From an uncultured Acetatifactor sp. (lineage in GTDB: Bacteria > Bacillota > Clostridia > Lachnospirales > Lachnospiraceae): a stretch of DNA of 58,494 nucleotides. The stretch spans positions 1-58,494 of the forward strand of contig CANQOL010000019.1 of assembly GCA_947625475.1 (NCBI GenBank), read 5' to 3'. The notes under the pieces are model-generated. The model was not told the DNA's origin and did not search any database. It saw only the letters and a list, made by a program, of their open reading frames with translations. A program made the position numbers and the translations under genes. Of this stretch, positions 1 to 8,140 are shown piece by piece (position 1 is the first letter of the stretch; each line of letters starts with the position of its first letter).

Positions 1-174
1 ATGGTCAGAAAAGCAGTTTGTGAAAAAATCGGTAAATTTACGAAGAGTGAGATCATGGAACTTGTGCCGTCCCTGTCCAAGGCTTCTGTAGAAAATTCGC
101 TGACACAGCTGATGAAGGGGGGGGTTGTTGACCGGCATGGAAAAGGGAAAGCGACATTCTATACCAGGGCATGA
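1..174 (+). CDS. C-terminal part of a winged-helix protein (partial)
   Basis: The frame is open from the first base of the window and stops at 172-174, giving at least 57 residues. The visible part alternates helix-like and turn-like stretches and ends in a charged beta-hairpin-like segment (GKGKATFYTR), as in small winged-helix DNA-binding domains. Such a domain is often found at the C-terminus of Fic/DOC-type and related proteins in these bacteria, but the rest of the protein lies outside the window, so the family is not established. The ATG at position 1 may be an internal methionine. The amidase gene begins 53 bases downstream on the same strand. Confidence 0.55.
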   Translation: MVRKAVCEKIGKFTKSEIMELVPSLSKASVENSLTQLMKGGVVDRHGKGKATFYTRA

Positions 175-227
175 CAAAGCCCGGTTTCCCGCTGAGAACA
201 AATAATGGCCGAAGGGAGGAAAGTAGC

Positions 228-1598
228 ATGGCAAAATGCCCGCTGCCGCGCCCATTGCTTTACCTGATTTTCTGTCTGGCAATCTGCCTGGCCGTCTGCC
301 CTTTGTCGGTACAGGCAGAGGGGCAGATTTCCGGGAACGGCCTGGGGCAGGTGAAATCCCACTATACGGTGGTCATCGACCCGGGGCACGGGGGAGAAAA
401 CAAGGGGACGGAGAGCGGGACGGCTCTGGAGAAGGAGATGACTCTGGTTACGGCCCAGGCTCTCTATGATGAGCTTTCCCGGTATGACAATGTGACGGTG
501 TACCTGACCCGCTGGGAGGATCCCGCCCAGGATATTAAGATGGCGGACCGGGCCGGTCTCGCCGCCCAGGTGGAGGCGGATTTCCTTTTCAGCATCCACT
601 ACAACGCTTCGGAGGAACACACGCTTTTCGGTTCGGAGGTGTGGGTGCCCCTGAAGGCACCCTTCAATGTGTACGGATACCGGTTCGCCACCCTGCAGCT
701 GGCGCAGATGGAGGAACTGGGCCTGTTTGTGCGCGGCGTCAAAACCCGGGAGGGCAGCAAGGGGGATTATTACGGCATCCTCCGGGAATGTGCCGCCCTG
801 GGCATCCCGGCGGTGATTATCGAACACTGCCATGTGGATGAACCCCGCGACGCATCCTTCTGCGCCTCACGGGAGCAGTGGGAGCTTTTCGGCCAAAAGG
901 ACGCTCTGGCAATCGCCCAGTTCCTGGGACTGAAAAGCCAGGAGCTTGGGGTGGATTACAGCACCCTTTCCTACGAAAGCCTGGGGCTGCCGGAGGATGT
1001 GCCTGTGGCCCTCACCCTGAAGGATGAGACGCCTCCCCAGCTTTGCCGGATCGAGGCCCTGGAGGTTGATTATGAGGGAGGCACATTGACCTGTCAGGTC
1101 ACCGGCTATGATCCGGATTCCCCCATGATGTATTACGCCTACAGCCTGAACGGGGGCGAGAGCTTTTCCCCCCTTCAGCCCTGGCCCGGGAGCCGGACCG
1201 CTCTGGGAGAGTATGAGGAAAGCTTTCCGTTGACACTGGAGGTCCCCGAGGGATCCGTCCCGCGGGTTGTCCTGCGTGCCTACAATATGTACGACGGGAT
1301 GACCGTCAGCAATCTGCTGGAGGAATATGAGCGTTTCCCGGAGAAGGAGACTCAGACCCCGGCGCCCCGGCCAGCCCTGGAGCCGGACGTAAAGCCGGTG
1401 TCCGCCGTGCCCGTGCCGGACCCTCTCCCGCAAAAGACGGATCCGCTCAGCGATCCTCTGATTTTGGTCCTTGGCTGCGGGGGCGCGGTGTTTGCCTGCC
1501 TGATCTTCATCCTGGCGGCCAGAGCGCTGGCGGGCAGGGGCAGAGGCGGACGTCAGCCCAGGAACAGGCGGGGGGACAGCAGCAGCCAGCCCAGGTAA
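228..1598 (+). CDS. Membrane-anchored N-acetylmuramoyl-L-alanine amidase (Amidase_3)
   Basis: This is a zinc amidase that would cut the bond between muramic acid and the stem peptide of peptidoglycan outside the cell. The 456-residue protein has a signal-like hydrophobic segment (about 10-28), then the Amidase_3 fold. DPGHGG carries His54, a Glu in the EKE stretch near 70 and His124 in SIHYNAS are the probable zinc ligands, and Glu199 in VIIEH is the probable catalytic acid. After the catalytic domain comes a beta-rich linker, a Pro-rich stretch and a C-terminal membrane helix (about 411-436) with a basic tail, so the enzyme is tethered at its C-terminus. I chose ATG 228 because GGGAGGA lies 7 bases upstream; an ATG at 171 has no such site. 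The 3' end overlaps the convergent gene by 46 bases. Confidence 0.88.
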   Translation: MAKCPLPRPLLYLIFCLAICLAVCPLSVQAEGQISGNGLGQVKSHYTVVIDPGHGGENKGTESGTALEKEMTLVTAQALYDELSRYDNVTVYLTRWEDPAQDIKMADRAGLAAQVEADFLFSIHYNASEEHTLFGSEVWVPLKAPFNVYGYRFATLQLAQMEELGLFVRGVKTREGSKGDYYGILRECAALGIPAVIIEHCHVDEPRDASFCASREQWELFGQKDALAIAQFLGLKSQELGVDYSTLSYESLGLPEDVPVALTLKDETPPQLCRIEALEVDYEGGTLTCQVTGYDPDSPMMYYAYSLNGGESFSPLQPWPGSRTALGEYEESFPLTLEVPEGSVPRVVLRAYNMYDGMTVSNLLEEYERFPEKETQTPAPRPALEPDVKPVSAVPVPDPLPQKTDPLSDPLILVLGCGGAVFACLIFILAARALAGRGRGGRQPRNRRGDSSSQPR

Positions 1599-2473
1599 TA
1601 GAGGGCCGTCAGCAGGGTCAGAATCACCTTGTGGAGTACATAGCTTTTCAGGGAAAGCCCCCGTCCCCGGATCATGCTGTAGGTCTGGGCGATGCAGGAG
1701 AGGCCGCCGAAGGGGAGAAGAAGCAGGGAGTAAAGGGGAGCCTTCCTCCCAAGCAGGCTCAGTCCCCCCGTGATTTCCAGCAGAGGGGCCAGATAATCCC
1801 GGGCCTTAGGCAGAAGACAGTGGGGCAGGATGCAGAGAAGATTGAACAGGATCATGTAGCCGCAGAGCATGGAGATGCTGCCGAGAGCGGCCTGGATGGA
1901 GGAATCCAGCTGGGCCAGGAGAGAACCGGAGCCGGTGCCCTCCGGGAATTTGATCCCCCTCCGGCCCCCGGCCTCCTTTGGCAGATCCCGGAAGAAAGTC
2001 CGGCGCAGGAACAATCCGTAGAGCAGAGGGATCCCGTACATGCCCGCCACGTAGGGGAGCACCAGGGTCCGGCCAAGCAGGGGCAGCACAAAGCTGCAGA
2101 AATACACAGGGCCGATATTGTTGCAGAAGGCCAGCAGGTATTCGGCTTCCCGCCGGGTGATCAGATCCCGGTCCAGAAGATCCGCCGCCACGCGGGCTCC
2201 CATGGGAAAGCCGCAGAGGAATCCCAGGAATATGCAGTAGAGCACATTGCGCCTCACCCGAAACAGGGGACGCAGAAGCGGGTCGAGGACGGCGGTAAAT
2301 CTCTCCGTGAGCCCCATGCGGACCAGCACCCCCGACAGGATCATAAAGGGGAGCAGAGCGGGGATCATCTTGTTGAACCACAGGGTGAGCCCGTGAAAGG
2401 CATAGTGGAGGCTGACCGCGGGGTGGGTCAGAATCAGACAGGTGAGAACGAGAAAGAGCAGAGCGTAGAACAT
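1553..2473 (-). CDS. YlbJ-like multi-pass membrane protein (nucleoside-recognition/Gate domain)
   Basis: A 306-residue protein with about eight hydrophobic segments. The arrangement, with GFPMGARVAADL and NNIGPVYF near the middle, resembles sporulation integral membrane protein YlbJ and the wider Gate/nucleoside-recognition family. The substrate is unknown. YlbJ is needed for sporulation in Bacillus, so a sporulation role is possible but inferred. I chose the start at 2473 because GGAGGG lies 6 bases upstream; a start nine codons earlier has no visible site. It is transcribed away from the pseudouridine synthase gene across only 48 bases, and its 3' end overlaps the amidase gene. Confidence 0.72.
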   Translation of the reverse strand: MFYALLFLVLTCLILTHPAVSLHYAFHGLTLWFNKMIPALLPFMILSGVLVRMGLTERFTAVLDPLLRPLFRVRRNVLYCIFLGFLCGFPMGARVAADLLDRDLITRREAEYLLAFCNNIGPVYFCSFVLPLLGRTLVLPYVAGMYGIPLLYGLFLRRTFFRDLPKEAGGRRGIKFPEGTGSGSLLAQLDSSIQAALGSISMLCGYMILFNLLCILPHCLLPKARDYLAPLLEITGGLSLLGRKAPLYSLLLLPFGGLSCIAQTYSMIRGRGLSLKSYVLHKVILTLLTALYYLGWLLLSPRLFLG

Positions 2474-2521
2474 GGCGCCCTCCGGGATGCTTTGTCTCAA
2501 ATATATGAGGTGAAAAGAACT

Positions 2522-3901
2522 ATGATGCGTCTGGACAGATTTCTGGCCTCCCAGGGCATGGGAACCAGAAGCCAGGTAAAGGCTGCCGTGCGCAGCGGTC
2601 TGGTGAAAATAAACGGGGAGACCTGCCGCCGGCCGGAGGCAAGGGTGGATGAGACGGCCGATCAGGTGAGCTGGGAGGACAGGACCGTATCCTACAAAAA
2701 ATACCGTTATTATATGCTATACAAGCCGGCCGGGACGGTGAGCGCCGTCCGGGACAAAACGGATCCCACGGTGATGGAGCTGCTGGCGGACGCCGCCGGG
2801 GGAGGGCTTGCCCCTGTGGGACGTCTGGACAAGGACACGGAGGGGCTTCTTTTGATCACGGACGACGGTGAAACGGCCCATTACCTTCTCTCCCCCAGGC
2901 GGCATGTGGACAAGACCTATCTGGTGCACACCCGGCAGCCCCTGGACCCTGAGGCGGCCAGGCGCCTGGAGACGGGGGTGGATATAGGGGATGAGAGGCC
3001 CACTCTGCCGGCAAAAGCCCGGCTTCTGGGAGAGCGGGAGCTTCTTCTCACAATCCGGGAGGGGCGCTGCCACCAGGTAAAGCGCATGCTCGAGGCGGTG
3101 GGAAACCGGGTCCTTAGCCTAAAGCGCACCGCCTTCGGTCCTCTGAAACTGGACGAGACGCTTTCCCCCGGGCAGTTCCGGGAGCTGACGGAGGGAGAGC
3201 GGCAGGCCCTTCTGGTGCTGTGTCCCGGGGGCGGGGAAAAGGGGGATGCGGAACACCCTAAGACCCAGGCTGTGATCTTTGACCTGGACGGTTCCCTGGT
3301 GGATTCCATGTGGATGTGGCGGCAGATTGATATTGACTATCTGGGTCAAAGGGGGATCCCTCTCCCCAGTACCCTTCAGACGGATATTGAGGGAATGAGC
3401 ATGATCCAGACAGCCAGGTATTTTCAGGAGCGTTTCCAGATCGAGGATCCGCTGGAACAGATCATGGCGGAATGGAATCGGATGGCCTGGGATAAATACG
3501 AGCATGAGGTTGTGCTGAAGCCCGGCGCCCGGGAGTTTCTGGAGCGCTGCCGCCGGGCGGGGATCCGGCTTGGGATCGCCACCAGCAATTCCACGGAGCT
3601 GGCGGAGACCGTGCTGAATTCCCTGGGGATCCGCTCTTATTTTCACAGTGTCAAGACCGGGTCCCAGGTGGAGCGGGGCAAGCCCGCCCCGGATATCTAT
3701 CTGGCGGCGGCCGAGGAGCTGGGGGTGAGTCCCGCCGGATGCCTTGTCTTTGAGGACATTGTTCCCGGGATCCGGGCGGGAGCGGCCGCCGGGATGCGGG
3801 TCTGCGCCGTGGAGGACGACTACTCCCGGGACCAGGACCGGGAAAAGAGGGAGCTTGCGGACTATTACATCACGGATTACGGGGAAGTGGATTTCCTGTG
3901 A
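2522..3901 (+). CDS. RsuA-family rRNA pseudouridine synthase fused to HAD phosphatase
   Basis: One 459-residue frame carries two enzymes. Residues 1-235 are an S4 RNA-binding domain followed by an RsuA/RluB-type pseudouridine synthase, with the catalytic motif GRLDKDTEGL (Asp103). Residues 248-459 are a HAD hydrolase of the beta-phosphoglucomutase type: motif I FDLDGSLVDS (Asp254, Asp256), motif II ATSN near 353, Lys387 in GKPAPDIY, and motif IV FEDIVPG near 410. The first part would isomerise a uridine in ribosomal RNA; the second would remove phosphate from a small metabolite. These are usually separate genes. The junction (about 236-247) is a short Gly/Lys-rich linker with no in-frame start near it. 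ATG 2522 follows a GAGGTG site by 9 bases. The frame stays open far upstream, but that part lies opposite the YlbJ-like gene and is not protein-like. Confidence 0.85.
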   Translation: MMRLDRFLASQGMGTRSQVKAAVRSGLVKINGETCRRPEARVDETADQVSWEDRTVSYKKYRYYMLYKPAGTVSAVRDKTDPTVMELLADAAGGGLAPVGRLDKDTEGLLLITDDGETAHYLLSPRRHVDKTYLVHTRQPLDPEAARRLETGVDIGDERPTLPAKARLLGERELLLTIREGRCHQVKRMLEAVGNRVLSLKRTAFGPLKLDETLSPGQFRELTEGERQALLVLCPGGGEKGDAEHPKTQAVIFDLDGSLVDSMWMWRQIDIDYLGQRGIPLPSTLQTDIEGMSMIQTARYFQERFQIEDPLEQIMAEWNRMAWDKYEHEVVLKPGAREFLERCRRAGIRLGIATSNSTELAETVLNSLGIRSYFHSVKTGSQVERGKPAPDIYLAAAEELGVSPAGCLVFEDIVPGIRAGAAAGMRVCAVEDDYSRDQDREKRELADYYITDYGEVDFL

Positions 3902-3958
3902 CAATTCTTTCAGGCGTTGACGCAGCCTGCCGCCGCTGCGGGAAGGGAGGAAAAGCAT

Positions 3959-4546
3959 ATGTCCCGTTTGAAGCGTCTTTTCACCACTCAGGATGCCAAG
4001 GGAACCTTCGGCTACCTGGATTCTCAAAAAAAATATGAGCTGGCGCGGACGGTTCTCTATTTTGGCATCTCCCTGAGCCTGCTGGGGGCGGGGATCGCTG
4101 CCACGGGCACAAAGGTCAATCTGCTGACTATTGTGGCCGTGCTGGGGTGCCTGCCGGCCTGCAAGAGCCTGGTGAGCGTCATTATGTTCTTTCGGTTTCA
4201 CAGCTGCCCTAAGGAGGCGGCGGAGCAGATCGAGAGGGCCCGGGGCTCTCTGACAGGGCTCTACGACATGGTGTTTACCTCCTATGACAGGAACTATGAG
4301 ATCGCCCACCTGTGCATAGGAGGCGGCCGGATCTGCTGCTACACCCGGCAGAAGGATTTTCCCCGGAAACCCTTTCAGGCGCATCTCGAGGGGATCTTAA
4401 AGGCGGAACACTATCCGGACATTTCCGTCTCCGTGTTCACGGATCTGAACAAGTACACGGAGAGGCTCTCCCAGCTGCAGGATCCGGAGAGAGAAGAGCC
4501 GGACCGGGAGAGCCTGGCGCTGACCCTGAAAAGTGTGGCCTTGTAG
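3959..4546 (+). CDS. Conserved-looking small membrane protein, function unknown
   Basis: A 195-residue protein with two adjacent hydrophobic segments (about 33-75) followed by a soluble C-terminal part of about 110 residues. I do not recognise the family. ATG 3959 is preceded by GGGAGG at a normal distance; an earlier in-frame ATG at 3917 has no site. It sits between two pseudouridine synthase genes on the same strand and ends 14 bases before the next start, so it is probably co-transcribed with them. Confidence 0.6.
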   Translation: MSRLKRLFTTQDAKGTFGYLDSQKKYELARTVLYFGISLSLLGAGIAATGTKVNLLTIVAVLGCLPACKSLVSVIMFFRFHSCPKEAAEQIERARGSLTGLYDMVFTSYDRNYEIAHLCIGGGRICCYTRQKDFPRKPFQAHLEGILKAEHYPDISVSVFTDLNKYTERLSQLQDPEREEPDRESLALTLKSVAL

Positions 4547-4560
4547 GGAAGGGGAGAGAA

Positions 4561-5670
4561 ATGTATCGCTGTCTGGTGGAAAAGGGGCTGGCGGGACAGC
4601 GCCTGGACAGATTTCTGGCCCGGTGTCTGCCGAAGGCTCCAGTGAGCTTCTTTTACAAAATGCTCCGCAGGAAAAATATTACCCTGAACGGGAAAAGGGC
4701 CCAGGGCGGGGAGCGCCTGAAGGAGGGAGACGAGATCCGCTTTTTCCTCTCCCGGGAGACTCTGGAAAAGTTCTCTGGGGGAGATCTGCCGGGGCTTGTC
4801 CCTGTGGAGGGAGACGCCGGGAAGCAGGGCATCCGGGAAAACGCCCCCTCCGGGGGAGAGCCGGAGACGCCCGGGCCGGAGGAAAAGGGCGCGGAGATTT
4901 CCTCCCGGGCGGTGAGGGAGGAGGCCCTTCGCGCCTATCACAGCCTGAAGGGCGTGAGGATTCTGTACGAGGACGGGCATGCGCTGATCCTGCACAAGCC
5001 CTCTGGGATCCTGACACAGCGCTCCCGGCCGGATCAGGACAGTCTCAACGAGTGGCTGATCGGCTATCTGCTGGAGAGCGGCGCCGTCACGGACCAAAGC
5101 CTCCGGCTCTTCCGCCCCTCCGTCTGCAACCGGCTGGACCGCAACACCAGCGGCCTGGTGCTCTGCGGCAAAACCCTGGCGGGCAGCCAGGCCCTGAGCC
5201 GCCTGATCCGGGACCGGAGGATCCGGAAATTTTACCGGACGGTCTGCGGCGGCAGGATTGAGGCCCCCGGCCGCCTGGAGGGGGCGCTCACCAAGGACAG
5301 GAGGCATAACCGGGTGCGGATATCCGACGGCGAGGGGATCCTCACCGCCTATCGGCCCCTGGCTCTTTTTGGCTCCTGCACCTACCTGGAGGTGGAGCTG
5401 ATTACCGGGAAGACCCATCAGATCCGGGCCCATCTGGCCAGGGCGGGGCACCCTCTGATCGGGGACCGCAAGTACGGGAACCCCCGGATCAATCAGGCGT
5501 TCCCGACGCTTTCCTGTCAGCTGCTTCACGCCTGCCGGGTGGAATTCCCCCCTCTGGAGGGAGCGCTGGAGGGGCTCTCGGGGCGGCAGGTTGTCGACCC
5601 GCTGCCGGAAGAATTTAAAAGGATTTTGGAGGGACTTACAGATGGCCACATGGAATTCCAGAGGTCTTAG
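4561..5670 (+). CDS. RluA-family pseudouridine synthase
   Basis: A 369-residue enzyme that would convert uridine to pseudouridine in rRNA or tRNA. An N-terminal S4 RNA-binding domain (about 1-62) is followed by an acidic, Pro/Gly-rich insert (about 80-120). The catalytic domain has motif I as NRLDRNTSG, the usual HRLD with Asn for His, and the conserved ITGKTHQIRAHL. The exact target base cannot be told from sequence. Start at ATG 4561, with a GGGGAG site just upstream. The last 29 bases overlap recU, which suggests coupled translation. Confidence 0.88.
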   Translation: MYRCLVEKGLAGQRLDRFLARCLPKAPVSFFYKMLRRKNITLNGKRAQGGERLKEGDEIRFFLSRETLEKFSGGDLPGLVPVEGDAGKQGIRENAPSGGEPETPGPEEKGAEISSRAVREEALRAYHSLKGVRILYEDGHALILHKPSGILTQRSRPDQDSLNEWLIGYLLESGAVTDQSLRLFRPSVCNRLDRNTSGLVLCGKTLAGSQALSRLIRDRRIRKFYRTVCGGRIEAPGRLEGALTKDRRHNRVRISDGEGILTAYRPLALFGSCTYLEVELITGKTHQIRAHLARAGHPLIGDRKYGNPRINQAFPTLSCQLLHACRVEFPPLEGALEGLSGRQVVDPLPEEFKRILEGLTDGHMEFQRS

Positions 5671-6175
5671 AGGCTCCACCCTGGAGGATATGATCAACCG
5701 GACGAATGAAAAGTACGCGGAGAGCTCTCTGGCAGTCATCCAGAAGATCCCGACCCCCATCACGCCCATTCAGATCGACAAGGAGAGCCGGCATATTACC
5801 CTGGCTTACTTTGAGCAGAAGAGCACCGTCGACTACATCGGGGCCGTCCAGGGGATCCCGGTGTGCTTTGACGCCAAGGAGTGCGCGGTGGACACCTTTG
5901 CCCTTCAGAACATCCATGAGCATCAGGTAGATTTTATGGAGCGATTTGAGGCCCAGGGAGGCGTGGCCTTCCTGCTGATCTACTATACCCACAAGGACCT
6001 GCTGTACTATCTTCCCCTCCGGCGGCTTCTGGTTTTTTGGAACAGGGCGAAGGAGGGGGGCCGCAAGAGCTTCCGCTTTGAGGAGCTGGATCCCCTCTGG
6101 CGGCTGCCCAAAAAGCACGGCGTCCTGGTCCCCTATCTGGATCTGCTGCAGAAGGATCTGGATGAGAGGGGTTGA
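5642..6175 (+). CDS. recU: Holliday junction resolvase RecU
   Basis: A 177-residue nuclease that cuts four-way DNA junctions during recombination and repair in Bacillota. Family landmarks are the N-terminal NSRGLRGSTLEDMINRTN, the nuclease core with PTPITPIQ, DYIGA and CFDAKEC (the Asp and Glu-X-Lys positions of the active site), and LQNIHEHQ. The start at 5642 is set by GGAGGG 8 bases upstream and by alignment of the N-terminus with RecU proteins. It overlaps the end of the RluA-type gene. In many Bacillota recU sits beside a PBP gene; here it does not. Confidence 0.92.
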   Translation: MATWNSRGLRGSTLEDMINRTNEKYAESSLAVIQKIPTPITPIQIDKESRHITLAYFEQKSTVDYIGAVQGIPVCFDAKECAVDTFALQNIHEHQVDFMERFEAQGGVAFLLIYYTHKDLLYYLPLRRLLVFWNRAKEGGRKSFRFEELDPLWRLPKKHGVLVPYLDLLQKDLDERG

Positions 6176-6200
6176 CAAAGGCATTGATGGGAGATATACT
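6172..6200 (+). promoter_or_regulatory. Sigma-A promoter of the histidine operon
   Basis: A perfect -35 TTGACA (6172-6177), a 17-base spacer and -10 TATACT (6195-6200). The -35 overlaps the stop codon of recU. Transcription would start near 6207, about 60 bases before hisZ. Confidence 0.85.
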
Positions 6201-6210
6201 ACAGAAAGCG

Positions 6211-6238
6211 GTGCTTTCTTTTGCTAATTGGTTAGCAC
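6211..6238 (+). promoter_or_regulatory. Alternative hairpins or operator in the hisZ leader
   Basis: TGCTAA (6222-6227) and TTAGCA (6232-6237) form a perfect inverted repeat around TTGG. An alternative pairing uses GTGCT (6211-6215) with AGCAC (6234-6238). It lies just downstream of the predicted transcription start, where a repressor operator or an attenuation switch would act. No T-run follows, so a simple terminator is not supported. Confidence 0.45.
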
Positions 6239-6267
6239 TGTGAAGTGATAAAGTATCCGGAGGAAAC

Positions 6268-7419
6268 ATGAACAAAGATCTGCTGCACACGCCGGAGGGC
6301 GTGAGAGATATTTACGGGGGTGAGTACCGGCGCAAGCTGGGGCTGGAGCAAACGCTCCGGCAGGTCATCGCCCGCTGCGGTTACGAGGCCATACAGACCC
6401 CGACCTTTGAATTTTTCGATGTGTTCTCCCGGGAGGTGGGCACCACCCCCAGCCGGGAGCTCTACAAATTTTTTGACAAGGAGGGCAACACCCTGGTGCT
6501 GCGGCCGGATTTTACGCCCTCCGTGGCCAGATGTGCGGCCAAATATTTTATGGAGGACCGGGTTCCCCTCCGGTTCTGCTACACGGGAAATACCTTCACC
6601 AACACCTCCAGCCTTCAGGGCAAGCTCAAGGAGGTGACCCAGATGGGGGCGGAGCTGATTGGGGACGGGTCCGTCCAGGCGGACGCGGAGATGGTCAGCC
6701 TGGTGATCGATGCCCTGCGCGCCGCCGGCCTGGAGCGCTTTCAGGTCAGCGTCGGGGAGGTGGAGTATTTCAAGGGCCTGTGCCAGGAGGCCGGCCTGGA
6801 TGAGGATACGGAGCTGCAGCTGCGGGAATTTATATCCGGGAAAAATTATTTTGCGGCCCAGGAGCTTCTGCAGGAGAGAGAGGTGGCGCACTCCTACGCC
6901 CAGGTGCTTTTAAAGCTGGCGGACCTGTTCGGGGATATGCACTCCCTGTCCCAGGCCAAGGCCCTGGTACAGAATACCCGCTCCCGGAGGGCCATAGAGC
7001 GCCTGGAGGCCATGGACCGGGTGCTGCGCCTGTACGGGGTGGAGAAGTACGTCACCTACGATCTGGGGATGCTCAGCAAGTACCATTATTACACGGGCGT
7101 GATCTTCAAGGCGTACACCTACGGGGTGGGGGATGCGGTGGTGAAGGGCGGCCGGTACGACAACCTGCTCCATCAGTTCGGCAAGGATGCGCCCGCCATC
7201 GGCTTTGTGATTGTGGTGGACGATCTGCTGGAGGCCCTGGGCCGGCAGAAGGTGGACACGGCGCCTCCCTTGCAGAAATATACCCTCACCTATGGGCGGG
7301 CGGATTTTGAGAGCCAGCTGCGCCGGGCCATCGGCATGCGGTCTCAGGGCCTGTGCGTGGAGCTGGTGCCGGAGGAAGGCCTGCGGCAGGCGGACTGTGC
7401 CGGCGGCCCTGACCGGTAA
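6268..7419 (+). CDS. hisZ: ATP phosphoribosyltransferase regulatory subunit HisZ
   Basis: A 383-residue paralogue of histidyl-tRNA synthetase that lacks aminoacylation activity and partners the short HisG to form the first enzyme of histidine synthesis. Visible class II landmarks are TPEGVRDIY at the start, motif 2 LRPDFTPSVAR, and YTGVIFKAY followed by GGRYDNLLHQFG. The short HisG immediately downstream supports HisZ over a true HisS. The C-terminus seems somewhat shorter than in many relatives, ending soon after the last recognisable segment. Start at ATG 6268 with GGAGG 4 bases upstream. First gene of the histidine operon. Confidence 0.92.
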   Translation: MNKDLLHTPEGVRDIYGGEYRRKLGLEQTLRQVIARCGYEAIQTPTFEFFDVFSREVGTTPSRELYKFFDKEGNTLVLRPDFTPSVARCAAKYFMEDRVPLRFCYTGNTFTNTSSLQGKLKEVTQMGAELIGDGSVQADAEMVSLVIDALRAAGLERFQVSVGEVEYFKGLCQEAGLDEDTELQLREFISGKNYFAAQELLQEREVAHSYAQVLLKLADLFGDMHSLSQAKALVQNTRSRRAIERLEAMDRVLRLYGVEKYVTYDLGMLSKYHYYTGVIFKAYTYGVGDAVVKGGRYDNLLHQFGKDAPAIGFVIVVDDLLEALGRQKVDTAPPLQKYTLTYGRADFESQLRRAIGMRSQGLCVELVPEEGLRQADCAGGPDR

Positions 7420-7468
7420 GTTTTGCAAAAAAGAATGGATTGTGGGAGAAAGGCATGGTAGAATATAC

Positions 7469-8140
7469 ATGAGTGAAGACAGATATCTGACCTTTGCCCT
7501 GGGCAAGGGAAGGCTGGCGGACAGGGCCATGGAGCTCCTGGAGCAGATCGGCGTCACCTGTCCCCAGATGCATGAGAAAAACTCCCGCCGGCTGATCTTT
7601 GTGAACGAGGAACTGAAGATGCGGTTCTTTCTGGCAAAGGGGCCGGACGTGCCCACCTATGTGGAGTACGGGGCCGCCGACATCGGCGTTGTGGGAAAGG
7701 ATACGATCCTGGAGGAAAACCGGAACGTTTACGAGGTAGTGGATCTGGGCTTCGGCAGGTGCAGCATGTGCGTCTGCGGGCCGGCCGGGGCCAGGGAGCT
7801 TCTGCTCCACCATGAGAGGATCCGGGTGGCCAGCAAATATCCCAGGATTGCAAAGGACTATTTTTACAACAAGAAGCATCAGACCGTGGATATCATCAAG
7901 CTCAACGGTTCCGTGGAGCTTGGCCCCATCGTGGAGCTCTCGGATGTGATTGTGGATATCGTGGAGACGGGATCTACGCTCCGCGAGAACGGCCTGGAGG
8001 TGCTGGAGGAAATCTGCCCCCTCTCCGCCAGGATGATCGTAAACCCGGTAAGCCTTAGAATGGAGACGGAGCGCATCCAGCGGCTGATCAGTCAGATCCG
8101 CAGCCGCCTGGAGGCGGAGGGAAAGGACGGCAGAGGATGA
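7469..8140 (+). CDS. hisG: ATP phosphoribosyltransferase catalytic subunit, short form
   Basis: A 223-residue enzyme that joins ATP and PRPP to give phosphoribosyl-ATP, the committed step to histidine. The size and the missing C-terminal regulatory domain mark the short form, which needs HisZ. Landmarks are LTFALGKGRL at the N-terminus, GAADIGVVGKD, and the PRPP-binding loop with DIVETGSTLREN. ATG 7469 gives the usual family N-terminus, but the purine-rich GGGAGAAAGG lies 15 bases upstream, a long spacing; GTG 7442 in frame is a less likely alternative. The stop overlaps the hisD start by four bases (ATGA). Confidence 0.93.
   Translation: MSEDRYLTFALGKGRLADRAMELLEQIGVTCPQMHEKNSRRLIFVNEELKMRFFLAKGPDVPTYVEYGAADIGVVGKDTILEENRNVYEVVDLGFGRCSMCVCGPAGARELLLHHERIRVASKYPRIAKDYFYNKKHQTVDIIKLNGSVELGPIVELSDVIVDIVETGSTLRENGLEVLEEICPLSARMIVNPVSLRMETERIQRLISQIRSRLEAEGKDGRG

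Noticed and set aside
1631..2521. Long open stretch in frame ahead of the pseudouridine synthase
   Set aside because: It lies opposite the YlbJ-like gene, reads as low-complexity charged sequence, and a proper start with ribosome site exists at 2522.
4411..5769. Long open frame opposite the RluA-type and recU genes
   Set aside because: High GC produces long antisense frames throughout the window. Its translation has no recognisable domain and the plus-strand genes are certain. The same holds for frames opposite mutS, mutL, PBP2 and mreB.
6268..7440. Frameshift at the end of hisZ
   Set aside because: The C-terminus looks short, but no alternative frame downstream gives a convincing HisZ continuation, so truncation by indel is not supported.
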